Shown here: positions 30,101 through 42,090 of the stretch, in pieces
How positions within the stretch are numbered: the first letter of the stretch is position 1
Layout: each line of letters starts with the position of its first letter
From: Anaeramoeba flamelloides
Taxonomy: Eukaryota; Metamonada; Anaeramoebidae
Assembly: GCA_027625915.1 (NCBI GenBank)
Contig: JANTQA010000012.1
Coordinates: 8,950,501 to 9,014,500, forward strand
DNA: 64,000 nucleotides
Reading direction: 5' to 3'
Made by a program: the position numbers and the translations under genes
Notes under the pieces: model-generated
The model's input: the letters and a program-made list of their open reading frames with translations, nothing else
The model's database searches: none
Told to the model about the DNA's origin: nothing

Positions 30101-33100
30101 AAAAAATCAACAATGAAAAAGGGGACATTTTTTAGAAAAAAGAGCCTAAAGTGAAATACACAATTTCCAATTTAAATGATTAATAAATATAATTTTGAAA
30201 GCAATGATTTTCTTTTCAAAGTGTAGCTCTTTGGTAATTTTTGAGTTCTCGAATTAGTTTTTTTTTTTTTTTTTTTCATTTCTCAAATGAGTTATCTTTA
30301 CAAAAAGAATTCAATCAAATCCTTATTTTGGTAAATATAAAGAGTTACAAAACAACAAAAAAATGAATTAAATCAAATTAAATTGATTTTATTATTGGAA
30401 GAAAATGATTTTACCCAAAAATGAGAAATATACATTTGTGATAATCTAAAACAGTAAAAGAATTAGATTTTAAATATGAATTTTTGAAACTGTAAATCTC
30501 TTTAACTTTTTTTTTTTTTTGCTTTAAATTTTCTGTCTTGAAATCCGTTCAATCTTACTCAAATTTCTTTTAATTTGTCCACTCAAATGGTGTTCATTTT
30601 CTGAGTTATTCTAATTTCTCTTATCGAACTTTCAATAAAAAATTAATTTTTTTTTTAATTTGAATTTAACAATCATCAAAATCTTGCGTATCTTTTAGTT
30701 TCTCTTAAAGTATAAAAGTAAATATTTATACTTTTCCCCAAAGTATTTATACAATTTCCTTTTTTTATTAACTCTGCAAAACAAATGTTCATTGGGGTTT
30801 AATATTAACTATCCTGTTAACTCACCAAAATACTCTATTTTATATCATTTATGAACAAGGACTTCCAAATATTTATTTAAAAAAAAAATAAATAAATAAC
30901 AAAATAGTATTGGTTTACTTGTTTTTATTACTGAAGAGTTACATTTACTCAATATATCTTAATTTTTACCGACAGGTGGGTATCTATTTTGAGCTTATCC
31001 TTTTTTAGAGGGTAAGTCGCTCCTCAGTATATGGTGAAAATTCAATTGGGGTGGAACTATGCTCTTTTTAAAAAAAAACAATTAAAATGATAAATTAAAC
31101 TAAAATTCAAAATTTTTCACACAGCTAAAACGTTCCAAACAATCACAATAATATATATTCATTCAAATTGGAGATAATTTTGATTTTTGTAAAATATGAA
31201 AATCATTTTTTCATCTTTTAGTTTTTGTTTTAATTTTATTGTTTGAATTACGTAATTTGTTTCGTTCGATCAAAATTTTTTTGAACAATTGATCTTATGT
31301 TAAAGTTGAGTTGTTCCAAATAGAAGGACTCAAATAAAATTAGTTGGTAGTATCTAACCTTTGATCGATCAATATTTTTAATAGAATTTAAGCAAATTTA
31401 CTAATGTATTTTTTTGTTTTGCTCCCTCTAAAATTTTTAACACACCCATGATTTGTTTGTATTGATAATTATTTATTTATTGTTTTGTGGGTATTGTAAT
31501 TTATGAAAAAGTGTTAACATTTCAATTAGTGAATGGTTTTAATTTGGTAAATCTTCTTGAATTGATTAAAGAAGTTTTTTTTTTCACAAATTGAATTTTG
31601 GTGTGTTCAAAATTTTGAATTGGGGTTTACAATTAATTTTCATTCTTTGAGGCGTTTGTCAATTTCTCTAAAATTACTTATTCTAAGATGAAATACATTT
31701 ACAAATAAACTGAATTCCATCGAAAAAAAAAAAAAAAATATTATATTAAAATCGGCAAATTTTAGTAATATTATATTATTTGGGTATTACAAATTGCTCT
31801 TCTTTGTTATTTTTAAGTTTTTCTATTTCTTAAAAAAAAAAAAAACTTTTTTTTTATTTTGATTGTTTTTCTTTTTTCTAAGGGATTTCCAAAAAAGTGG
31901 GGCATTTTTTTTTACATTTCATAAAAAATAATCTTTTTTAGTAATGGTAATCATTAATCAACTATACCAAATTAAGTTTAATATTTATACCAATTGAATC
32001 AACCACTTATGTATTTAATTCAAAGCATGTTAGTTGAAATATTCCCAAAAAATGAAAAAAAATCTGGCACTTTTTTTGGTTAAAGCAATGTACGACCAAT
32101 TTCAATAAAAACCCGGAAATATGGAAAGGGAACAAATGATTTTTTAAACACGATAACGCAGTTATATGTTTTTGATTATATTGTAAATTTTGTTGAGATT
32201 ATACAAGTTATGAAAATATTTTTTTCGATCAAAAAGAAAATACTAAACACCAATTTTCACCATAAAAAAATATCCGATAAAATCGAGATCATAAATTTTC
32301 ATATATTTTATTTCTGCAATACAATACTAAGAAACAAATTTAATTATTATCAAGAATATATAAATGGTGGTTAATGATTTTATATATTTAAATCCTTTTT
32401 TGAAGAATGGGTTACATAAATATATTTTAAAATAAATTTGTCCCACATTCTTGGAAATAGCTTATTAACCACTCCTTTTTTTCTCTTTTTCTTGTCTTTG
32501 TTCAAAAATATATTTTTTTCTATTCATTTTTTAAAGAAAAGTTACCCTTAACTTTAGAATCTTACCGAAATCAAAAAAAATAATAAATAAATAAAAAGTT
32601 TTATAAAAACAACTTTTTTACAACAAACAGGTGGTAATTTTGTTGGTCATCTCTCTTTGATAATAAAGTAAAAAGAAAAAAAATCAATGTTTTTAATATT
32701 TTTTTTTACCTTTAAAACATTAAATACTTTTAATTAATTGAAAAATTTTGATTTTTAAATTTTTTTAAAATTGAAAGGGTTTTTTAAGAACTAGGTTTCA
32801 AATTGAAAATACGGGTTCTAGTAAGTATTTAGGGGTTGGTAAATCTCACAAATTTTTGTCCGATAAGATCTAAAAAGTAAAACATGAAATATTTTTCCTA
32901 AAATTGTCTGTCCTCGTTTCTGTGATTTCTGTTTTATCTAAAAATGGAAAAGAGGATCGGAAAAAATCTTTTTTTGAGAAAAGTTGCCTTTAGAACAATT
33001 TTTAAAACTCTGGTACCTTGTCTAGAATTTTTTAGTTTTTTTGTAATTATAGGAAGTAGATTAAGAGGTTTTAAAAGTTGTTCTAAAAAGTCAAAATGTA

Positions 33101-36100
33101 GGGAATTTGTATTTTTTGATGAATAATCCCTTGTTATTTCCTACAAAGATATATTTTGATAAGGAAGAACAGGGGCTGGGTTTGTTATTGTACCGAATCC
33201 ACCAAAATTTACATTTACCAAAAAGATTATTTTTTTTTTTACAATCGACAGACAAAGTTTTTTTTTTTAATTTACTAAAAAAACTGAAGAATTTTTGCAA
33301 ATTTAATTTTCATTAGATCGCTGCCTGTAAAATTCCATAAAAACTTTACCACGCAACCTCAGAACAATTTGTCTTGATACTAACAAATAGGTTTTGTCTG
33401 AAACAAGACAAACAAAAAAAAAATATCATACGTATAATAAAAAAGATCTTTTGTATGTTTGTAAGGATCGCTTCTGTTCAAAAATCAAATGGAGTAAATA
33501 CTATATGGCAAAAGATTTGAAGAGAACTTCAATTTTTGAAAAAACAAAAAGAATCAACACAAAGCCAAAAAAATTAAGAGAAAAACACAACTCAATTATT
33601 GGAATTAATCTGATTTAAAAAAGACAATAGAACAATTCATGTAATTGATGATCAAAAATCATAGAAAATATGATCTTTTAAATTTAGAGTTATTTATTGA
33701 AAATGTTTGAAATGATCTTTATTTTTTCATGCTTAAGACAATATTTGTTATTTTTCTTTTTCATTTTTACATTTCTTAGCAAGGGTGTTCGAGTTTAGTT
33801 ATCTCAAATTTTTTGTACATTTTTCATTAAAAAAATTACAAAAAAATGCTTTTTGATCCCAATTGGAGAATATTTTGAAGATCCTGAGTTCTCATTCTAA
33901 ATGATATTGGATATAAATGTGTTGAGGCTATTTGATAAATCAAAAATGTAGTCGTTAAATAAACCACAACTTTTAAATTTTCTATTTTATAATATATAAA
34001 TTTTATTTCTAATATAAGAGAAAAAAATATAATCTAAAAAAAAAAAAGATCAAATTGGAATATAATTTTTTAAAAATATTTCTTCACATTTTCGTTTTTC
34101 ATTATTGATTTTTTTGAATTTTAATTTCTATTTAATTAATTAACCAAAAATAATTAAAATGATAATAGGGTTGGTTTGTATTATTTTGATGGTCTAGGTT
34201 GTGAAAAAAATTATAAAAATGCTATCAGGGTTTTTAAAAGAGACATGCAATTAGGATTTTTATATGGATCTTATCTAATTGCTTTAATATACTCTGAGGG
34301 GGGTTATGGAATCACAAAAAATGATCAACTTGCTATTTCTTATTTTCTTGTTTCTGCACAAAATAAGAATATTTTTGCATTTTTAGAAATTGGTAAATTT
34401 TATTAATACTTTGATTTTATATTAATTAATTTTTTCTAAAAAATATTTTTGAATTTCAAAATAGTAAAATTTTTAAAACAAGAATCTTTTTTAATTACAT
34501 AATATTCGATAAAGTGATGTCTTGATTTTGTTTAATTTTGTCTCGAAAAAAATGGTATTAATAATCGAATAATTGGTGGTTATATTTAAATTCATGCTAG
34601 AATTTAAAAAATTCGAGATAATAATTATAAAATTGGGGTGTTAGATAAATTTTACAGAAATTCAAAACCATGATATTTCTTGAAATAAAGTGATTAAAAA
34701 ATTAATTTAGATTTTCAATAATATCACAATTGTATTAAGCCCATGATTCAATAAGCATTACCACAATATTTTATACTATATTGTTAATTGAAATCGAAAT
34801 CATCACTTATCCTATTTGGTCCAAATATTGTTTTCTATAAAAATCATTCCAATTTTATAAATTCTTTAATAAATAAAAATATGATCTTATAATATTGAAC
34901 TAGTTTTTCTCAAAAAAATTTGTAATGTTTATATGCATTTAAATAGTGATCAAATCAATAATGCACAAAAGGAAGGATTTGGTGAAAACATTTTCGTGAT
35001 GTAATAGTTAATTTAGATCGCATCAACTGATTTTGTTTATTTTCACGATTTAAAAGAATTAAGTTGAAACTTAATGTCATTAATTGTAAAAACTTTTTTT
35101 TCAATTTAGTCGAAACAGATTATGTAATTATAAAAACAAAATTAAAACAATAAAATAATGATTTGAAAATACAGTTTGTTAAAAAATAAAAATTATTTCT
35201 AAATCAATGTAAATTGTGGTATTGTTATTATTTTAACTGTTTAAAATATCTCAAAATTTTTGAATTGTGATTTCAAAATATTTACCCAAATTAATAAAAT
35301 CTTTAAATGAGAATAACTTATCCATTTTATAAGACAAAATACAATTTTCAAAAAAAAATTTTTTACAAGATCCCAATAAGATTTTCATTTTATTTTTGTA
35401 AAAATACTAGGTTGTTAAGACAATTTTATTAGAGGTAACATGATTTTATTTTGATGAGAAACATCAAGTTAAAATCAGTTAATTTTCAATTTTAAAAATT
35501 GTATTTTCAATAGTCATATTTAAATTTTAAGCTCAATAACTTGAACCTACAGTGAATTTTATCTTTTTTTTTGGACCATTTTTTATTATTATTCCTTCCT
35601 GTGTATGTGACATAACTTGTAACTTTTCTTATAATTAATATATTGAGATATTGGTAAAGGTTTACAAATAACTGACTACAGTTCTGTTTTTAATCGTATA
35701 AATATTTCCAATAATATTGTTGAAAATGTTAATATATTTAAAATCCGCCCTGTGATAATATTTTTCTTTTATTTTGATGTTACAGTATGTATTTCAGTTT
35801 AAAGTTTATTTACTGCTAAATGGAAATAAAGAAAAGAAATAAAAAGAAGAGAAATTGAAAAAATGAAATTAAATTTTTTTTATTTTTTTTTAATTCAAGG
35901 TAAGATTATATGAAGTTCAGCAATTACCAAGCAGATAAATTCAATATTTAATTGTTAGTAATTTGAAAGTTAAGATCATTCCATTATTGAAATACATGAA
36001 ATCGTTGTTTCTTTATTATTTTTAATGGTGTTTGGGTTTCTTTTTAATAGTTCAGACAAGTGATTTTCGATGGGATTCAAATCTTGTGATATTGAAGACA

Positions 36101-39100
36101 TTAATCAAGAATTTATAAATCGGTTTTTCTATAAAAAAAAAAAAAAAGATATCTGAATATTTTAGTGTTTATCTATTTGCGATGTATTTTTGGAGAAAAA
36201 AATATGTATTACAGTCAGTCTCACTTTTAAAACATTTGATTTCAACGAAATTTGAGGTTCAAAAAAAATCTCAAATTAAGATAAATTTTTTGGAATTTAG
36301 TAAACAAAGATATTGTCAGATTCGTTATATCCAATTCCACTTTTAAGGCACAAACTTTCAATGCAATTCAAGGTACAAAAAAATCTCAAATTAAGGTACA
36401 AAATTCGGATTCTAGTAAACCAAATTATTTAAGTCACGATAAAGTTTCAAAAATTATGATTATCTTTACCAAATCGCGATATTCTATTTAAAAACAAGAT
36501 ATTCAATAATATCGCGATAATATCACAAATCGCTATATTCAATAAAATTGCAATAATTGTCAAAATATTGTGATAAGTTTCAAAATATCGTGATAAAAAT
36601 TAAATTGTGATATAATAGTTGATGACTTTTAGAGCTAATCCAACCGTATTTTTAAAAAGAAAATTTTTTTTGATAAAAAAACAAGATCCTTGAAAAAAAA
36701 GTTATTCTTTTTAAAAAATAACAAAAAAGATACTTGATTTGATCAAAGATCAAATCAAAGAATTTTATTGTGTTTTATTTTGATTTGGTTGACAAACTGA
36801 TCGATCCTTTTAGATCAACAAACATAATAAAAAAAGTCAAATAAATATTTTCTCAGTCAATCTTGGCGTTGTGAATTATTTTGAATAAAAGGGCTTTTTA
36901 AACAGCCAACTCTTCACACGTTCTTTGAAGAATGTATTATTGGGTGAAAACATTTTCAATATTTATGAAAGCTGAAAGGAGTTGGATAACTTTTCAAAAG
37001 CTTTCACAACACATTAACCACATTGATCACCAATTTATTAAGATTGTTTGTACATTTTTTTTCTTTTTGTTATTATTTTTCTTCTAATATCTTTGTATTT
37101 TACAGAAACCATAACTAGAGTTTAAAGGTTTTTTTTTGATCGATCATCAATAAAAAGAAAAATTCTCTCTTTCTTCTTTTTGGTTATTTAACTTGTGAAA
37201 GTAATAACTCCATTTTAAAAAAAAAAACCTATTTTATATTCAAGTACATTGTCAAAATTGTTGTTATTTTTAATATGATCATAAAATTTGTCTGATATTT
37301 TCCAATTGTTAAAAATACTGAAAAATTTTTTTTTATCCACTACACAAAATCTCGATTACTTTTATAAATATTTATGTCTTTCAAAACTTTCAAACACTCG
37401 AAGACACTTTACAACACTTCCAAAAATTTATTAACATTTTTAAAGGGGAAAGTTTTGTAAACCTCATGGTATTTTTGTAATGTGATTTTTTTTAGATTAA
37501 TTTCCAAAAAATAATTTTCTTTTTTTCGCGATAATTTGGAATATTGAATTAATTTCGATTATATCCCAATTTTTATGGTTTTTTGTGATAAATTAGAACG
37601 AATCGCGATTTTTTCATATTATTGTGACTTTATTATCAACATTGCGATAATAAATCTTATCATCAAAACATCTATTATTATTTTTTCATCATGAAATTGA
37701 GTGAAAAATATTTGTTCTGAATAATTCATTGATATTTTTTACTCTTCAATCAACCTTGTATATGGATTAATAAACTTTTAGAATTATAAACACATTGCTT
37801 CTCAAAACAAACGCTTTATTACATAAAGTCTTGTTGGGTAAGTAGAGTATCTCAAATGTTTTTTCCCCCTTTTGCTCTTCACATATTACTTTTTTTTTCA
37901 AAGTGTAAGAGATCAAAGATGGACTCGTCTGAGAATATTACTTATGTCCACTCTTTTCATGTACAATAGCAATATCATAATATTCTGAAGTGACTTTTTT
38001 ATATGTTGTACTTTCTTTTTAATTTTATTTGACATCGATGGAGAATATCCATATAAACCACTCTGATCTAAAAAATTACTTCAATAAAAAATACTTACAT
38101 AAATCTGTTTTGAGATTTCATTACTCTCAATAAAAATTCATTTACATTAAAAATAAATTATTCTACTTTTCAAAACATTTATTAGTATTATTTCTTTGAG
38201 TTTTATCTATGATTATTACATTTATTATTTGAATTTTAATATGTGGGCACTTTGGAAATAGTTTGTATTTTATAAGGTATTTGGGATGTTATATCTTTTT
38301 ATTTAAGACATCAGTTATTAAGTATGATCACCTTTTTTTTTTTTTTCATTATGTGTCAATCAATAATTAATTCGATTCGTTTGAATTATAAGAAAAAAAA
38401 TATAAATGTTAAAATATTTAAAATCGTGAGTGTACTAATTAAAAGGTTTTTTTTGGTTTAATCATAAACTTTAAAAAAAATCAGAAAACTTTAAATAATT
38501 TTACTTTTTTTTTTTATATTGTTAATGAGGAGAGGTGATCCAATAAAAATACTTCCTATTTTCCTGAAATTCTAATTTTATTTAGTGAATTTTATCCTGG
38601 CTAGAATGTAGACAAGATTATAACTCATAAGATAACTTTTCTTCAAAAAATAAAATGAAAAAAAATTATTTTTAAACAAAGTTAGGAAAAAGAGAAAGAT
38701 AGCAAAAAATAAACGAGATTAAAAAAACAACAAAAAATTTAAAATTTTTTTTTGTGCCCCAGTATTGAATGGGTTTAGTGGTGCTTCTTTACATATTAAT
38801 TCTGTTGAACTTTTTCTAAATCACCTTCATTGTTATTACCAATTTTTTGTGAAATATTGTTCTTGTCAAAAGTTGATCCTAGTACAAGAAATTGTTACCT
38901 CACTCTTCAGAAGTTAATCCCTGTGTAAAATGATTGTATATACGAAGAAGTTTAAATTGTTAAGGTGATTTCTCTTCTTCGATAATTTTTCCACTCAATT
39001 GGAATCGCGATGCTGATTATCTTTCTTCTTCTCTGCTTTATTATTAAAAAAAAAAAAAACAATTCTTTGTGAGAGAAAAAAAAATAAACTCAAAAAAAGT

Positions 39101-39987
39101 AAATGGTAAAATAATAATAAATCTTCCATTTTATATTTTTAAATTTATATTAATATATAATAAATTTGATTTTATGTTTAAATTAAAGAGAATAAAAACA
39201 AGTTTGTTTTTGAATATCTCAAAATTCCATTTTTAAATGAAAATTATTAATATATATATATATGAATAACAAAAAAACTTATTAAAGTTTTTACATTTAA
39301 ATGTTGTAAGAGAAACAGTTATTCATTTTTTTTTTTTTGTTTTTTTTTTTGGTACAAGTTTGAATTTTTTAGAATTTTTCTTTAAAGACTTTTTTGATCA
39401 AAAAAATAATAATAATTGTATAATATTTTAAATTTCTAATTGTTTTTTATTTTTTTCTAAATTCCTAAAAAATTTATTAATTCATAAAATTTTTATAAAA
39501 AAACAAAAAATAAATAATATTAATAGGAATTAGATTGATAAAGGGTTTAACGCTAGAAAAAAATGTCCAATATGGAATTCAATTGTTGGAATATGCAAAA
39601 AAAAAGGAAAAATCGCTGTTAATACCAATGAAAATACAAGAAATAGTCGAATCGCATCAAGGTGATTTAAATGGTAAAAATAAGAAGAAAAAATCAGAAA
39701 TAATTGAAATGTTACAAGCCAAATATCCTCCACCTAACACTTTAATTGCTGATAAAGAAGGTACTTTTTATATTGAAACAACAGGCCTATTGACTGTGAA
39801 AAAAAATAATAATCTTAAGGATAATAATTCTTCGAAAAAAAGCATTACCCTTGAAGAAGAAATGTCTGAAATTCCAAAATTTTCAAAGTTTAAAATATTT
39901 TTTACTTTAGGTACTATATTTGGGGTTTCGGGATTAAGTATATTGAGAGGATCTCGAATACAACAAAAAAACGAAAATATCGATTAA
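26681..39987 (+). CDS. CS-domain (NudC-like) plus Sel1-repeat protein with C-terminal hydrophobic anchor; three exons
   Basis: Exons 26681-27195, 34169-34392 and 39527-39987 join to a 399-residue protein. Residues 3-92 are a CS/p23 domain of NudC type (IEGTLFSKVIVSDSDWEL, then ELVITLEKESEDHWDLVIKD), an Hsp90-co-chaperone-like fold. Residues about 112-280 hold four Sel1-like repeats (for example FFFWKKASDLGNYTSQ, VGLYYFDGLGCEKNYKNAI, ISYFLVSAQNKN). Residues 369-386 (KIFFTLGTIFGVSGLSIL) form one hydrophobic helix near the C-terminus, so a tail-anchored protein is likely. The first ATG in frame before the CS domain is 26681. Both junctions fall inside Sel1 repeats and keep their spacing, which confirms the splicing. 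The role is inferred: a membrane-attached chaperone adaptor, perhaps in protein quality control as for other Sel1 proteins. Confidence 0.88.
27471..27634. mobile_element. TTAA element (family T), left-end fragment
   Basis: TTAA plus GGGATTAGTAACTCTTATTT, then about 130 bp matching 276-410 (tagagtacttattt, gagaaatgag). It is cut off where the foldback at 27635 begins. Confidence 0.65.
27635..28101. mobile_element. Foldback element with about 120-bp inverted arms
   Basis: The left arm 27635-27755 (agttgaccattttgg, gtgaaacagg, gttcataccg, aggaacattaatagaacc) is mirrored by 27985-28101 (ggttctattaatgttccc, cggtatgaac, cctgtttcac, aatggtgatc). The loop of about 230 bp has no gene. It interrupts the T-family fragment and is followed within 20 bp by an M-family MITE, giving a nest of insertions. 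Confidence 0.75.
28118..28610. mobile_element. Palindromic MITE (family M), left-complete copy
   Basis: Begins TTAA (28118-28121) then GGTTTACAATTACTGAAATT and gattatctt. It runs through the centre (tatttcgcttttacttcaatt) and most of the right arm but stops at gatcaatcagttaag, lacking the last 75 bp. It shows the arm structure clearly (agtgtaagactaatatattgg / ccaacctattagtttttcact). Confidence 0.8.
29801..29876. mobile_element. Family M right-end fragment, abutting a TTAAGGGA end
   Basis: tcaagaatcaaaataacaag, aagataatctt and tttcagggattgtaaagc, then TTAA (29873-29876). The same TTAA is followed by GGGATAAGTAATTC, which looks like the start of a T-type element. The two ends may share one target site. 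Confidence 0.55.
29957..30150. repeat. Imperfect tandem duplication, two units of about 100 bp
   Basis: Unit 1 (29957-30050) and unit 2 (30066-30150) share aaaaactaaccarca, atcgatctcaaaaaa, caacaat and acattttttagaaaaaa. Non-coding. Confidence 0.65.
30972..31070 (+). other. Local higher-GC island inside intron 1, foldable
   Basis: The stretch gagcttatcc ... ggtaagtcgctc can pair as a short stem, followed by ctcagtatatggtg and a T/A-run. It stands out from the A/T background. It does not match tRNA, U1-U6, 5S or SRP RNA as far as I can tell. It is noted only as a possible structured RNA. Confidence 0.2.
32787..33958 (+). repeat. Dispersed repeat R1, copy B, in intron 1
   Basis: Full-length counterpart of 7012-8172. 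The two diverge by many substitutions and small gaps but are collinear from taagaactaggtttcaaatt to gtcgttaaat. The short frames at 33107-33316 and 33394-33618 belong to the repeat. Confidence 0.7.
34169..34392 (+). CDS. Exon 2 of the CS-Sel1 gene
   Basis: Encodes two Sel1-like repeats: VGLYYFDGLGCEKNYKNAI onward and IALIYSEGGYGITKNDQLA onward. It starts one base into the interrupted Met codon and ends one base into a Gly codon at donor GTAAAT (34393). Confidence 0.87.
34393..39526 (+). other. Giant intron 2 (5,134 bp) of the CS-Sel1 gene
   Basis: Donor GTAAAT, acceptor attaatag before 39527. It contains repeat R2 (36205-37690). The rest, including 37700-39526, is A/T-rich with no gene; a short (TA)n run lies at 39250-39264. 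Confidence 0.85.
36205..37690 (-). repeat. Dispersed repeat R2 with CGCGATA-motif arrays, inverted copy
   Basis: The reverse complement of 36430-37450 matches 56690-57740 throughout: shared gtgtttgaaa, caagttaaataacc, gtacaaacaatct, gttttcaccca, aagtatcttttttgtt, aaaaagaataac and catcaactat. Arrays of the word tatcgcgat and variants lie at 36425-36600 and, in the other orientation, at 37520-37660. At 36211-36425 two units containing tctcaaattaaggtacaaa sit in tandem and resemble the ends of the element at 46053. A TACAGTCAGTCTC end near 36213 recalls Tc1/mariner-type termini (inference). Confidence 0.65.
39527..39987 (+). CDS. Exon 3 of the CS-Sel1 gene
   Basis: Encodes the last Sel1-like unit (GIRLIKGLTLEKNVQYGIQ), a Lys/Asn/Glu linker, and the hydrophobic anchor with a basic and polar tail (RGSRIQQKNENID). 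The TAA is at 39985-39987. Confidence 0.87.
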
Positions 39988-41635
39988 TTAATAATAATTT
40001 TTTTTTTTTTGCAATTATGTTAATTATTTGATTTGTTAATTATATTTTTATTTGGAATAATAATGTGTAAACATGGATTTGGATTTGAATTTTGTAATTG
40101 GTTTTAATTTGACCCGAAACAGTCAGTTTGTTAATTCTAAAATGCGTATTTTAAGCCCCATTCCAAAAATTTGGAAACACCAAAATCAAAAATAGACAAA
40201 AAAAAAAAACTTAATTTATTAGATTTTTTCAAACATAATATAAATTTACATTTAAGTTAGCCTATTATTAATGTTTTTATAAGTAATCATTTTCATCCAA
40301 ATAAAAGAAAAAAATATATAAAAAGAATCAAAAATTCATTGTGTAAAAAATAATGAAACTATCTGAACAAAAAATGTATTGGTAAATTTGTTAAAATTTC
40401 ACCAACAATTGTTGATCGATCAAATGATAAGATACCATCAACCAATTATATGTTATTTTCAATTTAACAAATTCAACACTATCCTTCTATTAGCCATCGA
40501 AAATTTTTTCCAGATCTAACGAAACATATTAGGTAAATTGAAAAAAGGGAAATGAAAATAAAACAAAAAAGACCAAAAATGAAATAGTTTGTAAAATAAA
40601 TATTTTTTCCAAATTGAATTTAAAGGTGTTATTGAAATTCTTTTAATCATTTAAACTGTGTCCAAATTTTTGGGGTTTAGTTTAATTTTGAAAAATAAAA
40701 AGTATACACGAATGGAAAAAAATATTTAGATCAAGGTTAAAATTTAAAAACTTTTTCTTTTGGGTATAAAGGTAATTATTGAGTATATAGGAGATGGGTG
40801 GGTGAGAAGATGGTATATTAAAAGAAATGAAATTCCAAGCACAATATATAAATTGAAAATATCAAGTATAAAAATGTTAATTCCTATATTACATAAATCA
40901 GTGTATATCGTATTTTTTCCAAGTTTTATAAATTAATACATATCATGAGGGAATTTTATTGTTAGTGAAGTCTGACATTTTCAAATTTTAAACCTCAAAA
41001 AAACTTCGATTTATGGTGTTGATTTTGTATTATAATAGATGGTATAATATCAAAGTAACTCCAATTCAAAAATTTTAATACACCAAAATTCAATTTGTGA
41101 TAAAAAATCTTATTTAATTAATTCTCAAAGAAATACCAAATTATAAAAATTAACTAATTGAAAATTTAATAATTGTTTATAAATTTCGATACTCACAAAA
41201 CATCAAAAAAATGATTATAAATACCAAAACAAGACATATTTGCAAAAATGGTTTCTTCGTTTTACTTGATTTATTGATAAAATTAAAAAAATTCAAGTTA
41301 GATAAATATTTCACTACAATTATCATTTTTTCAAGTTTAATTCGGTTTAATTACAATATAATTAACATTCCAGTTCTTAAAAATCTTGGGGTGTTGTATT
41401 TATCCTTGTTAATCGTAATACAATTGTTTAAAGTTTCTAGTCTAGAAAAATAGATCTATTTTTGAAGTAAAAATTTTTTTAATTTTTGTCAAAATTAATT
41501 TTCCGAAAATTCAAGTTTAGGATAAATTTTTGCAAAGAGATAATAACTTATAGTTTTAAAAAAACTCTTATCATCTGAAAAAACTAATATGGAAAATAAT
41601 AACTGATGATAAACATTATGTGTACCGTAGAGTGC
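39988..41635. other. Non-coding spacer
   Basis: Nothing recognised. An ATG frame at 41211-41453 (80 codons, Leu/Ile/Lys/Phe-rich) has no domain and the composition of the background. Confidence 0.45.
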
Positions 41636-42090
41636 CTTAAAGTCTGTAGGTTTTCTTGGGATTTTCTGTTTTATTTGTGAAGTGTTCTAGGTTTTTTTGA
41701 GGTTTTCTATTTTATTTCGTGGATTATTCCAAGTTTTTTTTTACTTTTTGAAATAAACCGAAAATTTTAATAAATTTTCGGTTTATTTCAAAAAGTAAAA
41801 AAAACCTAACGAAAATATATTGATTTTCTAAATGAATAGAAAACTCAAAAAAACCTAACGAAAATCAATCGATTTTTCAAATAAACAAAAAACTCAAGAA
41901 AACATAATAATTATTTTCCAGAATTCAAAAGAATAGAAAAAATCATTCTTTTTACTCTATTCTTTTAAATTCTGAAAATTGTCCGAGTTTTGTTTTTGCC
42001 TTTTCAAATAAAATGAAAATTTATTGACTTTTCTGTTTATTCCCAAAATTAAAAAAAACCTAACCAAAAAATCAAAAAAAAAAAATAATT
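41636..42090. repeat. Second cluster of nested palindromes (family H and related units)
   Basis: Same building blocks as 22975-23800. There is a palindrome centred at about 41767 (aaaccgaaaatttt / aaattttcggttt) flanked by tgttctaggtttttttgagg and aaaaaacctaacgaaaatc units, then an H hairpin at 41912-41979 (ttttccagaattcaaaagaa / ttcttttaaattctgaaaa). The leading words cgtagagtgccttaaag and cgtagagtgtctag (23088) suggest a shared left boundary. Confidence 0.75.

Larger units (their letters stand above)
27196..34168 (+). other. Giant intron 1 (6,973 bp) of the CS-Sel1 gene
   Basis: Donor GTAAGT, acceptor gataatag before 34169. It contains a T-family fragment (27471), a foldback element (27635-28101), M-family MITEs (28118 and 29801), a tandem repeat (29957-30150) and repeat R1 copy B (32787-33958). 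Sequence texture is that of intergenic DNA. No gene is seen inside it. Confidence 0.85.

Noticed and set aside
36205-37690. Firm assignment of R2 to Tc1/mariner
   Set aside because: One TACAGTC-like end is not enough; no TA duplication or transposase could be shown.
41211-41453. 80-codon ATG frame
   Set aside because: Hydrophobic and Lys-rich as expected by chance; no motif, no supporting context.
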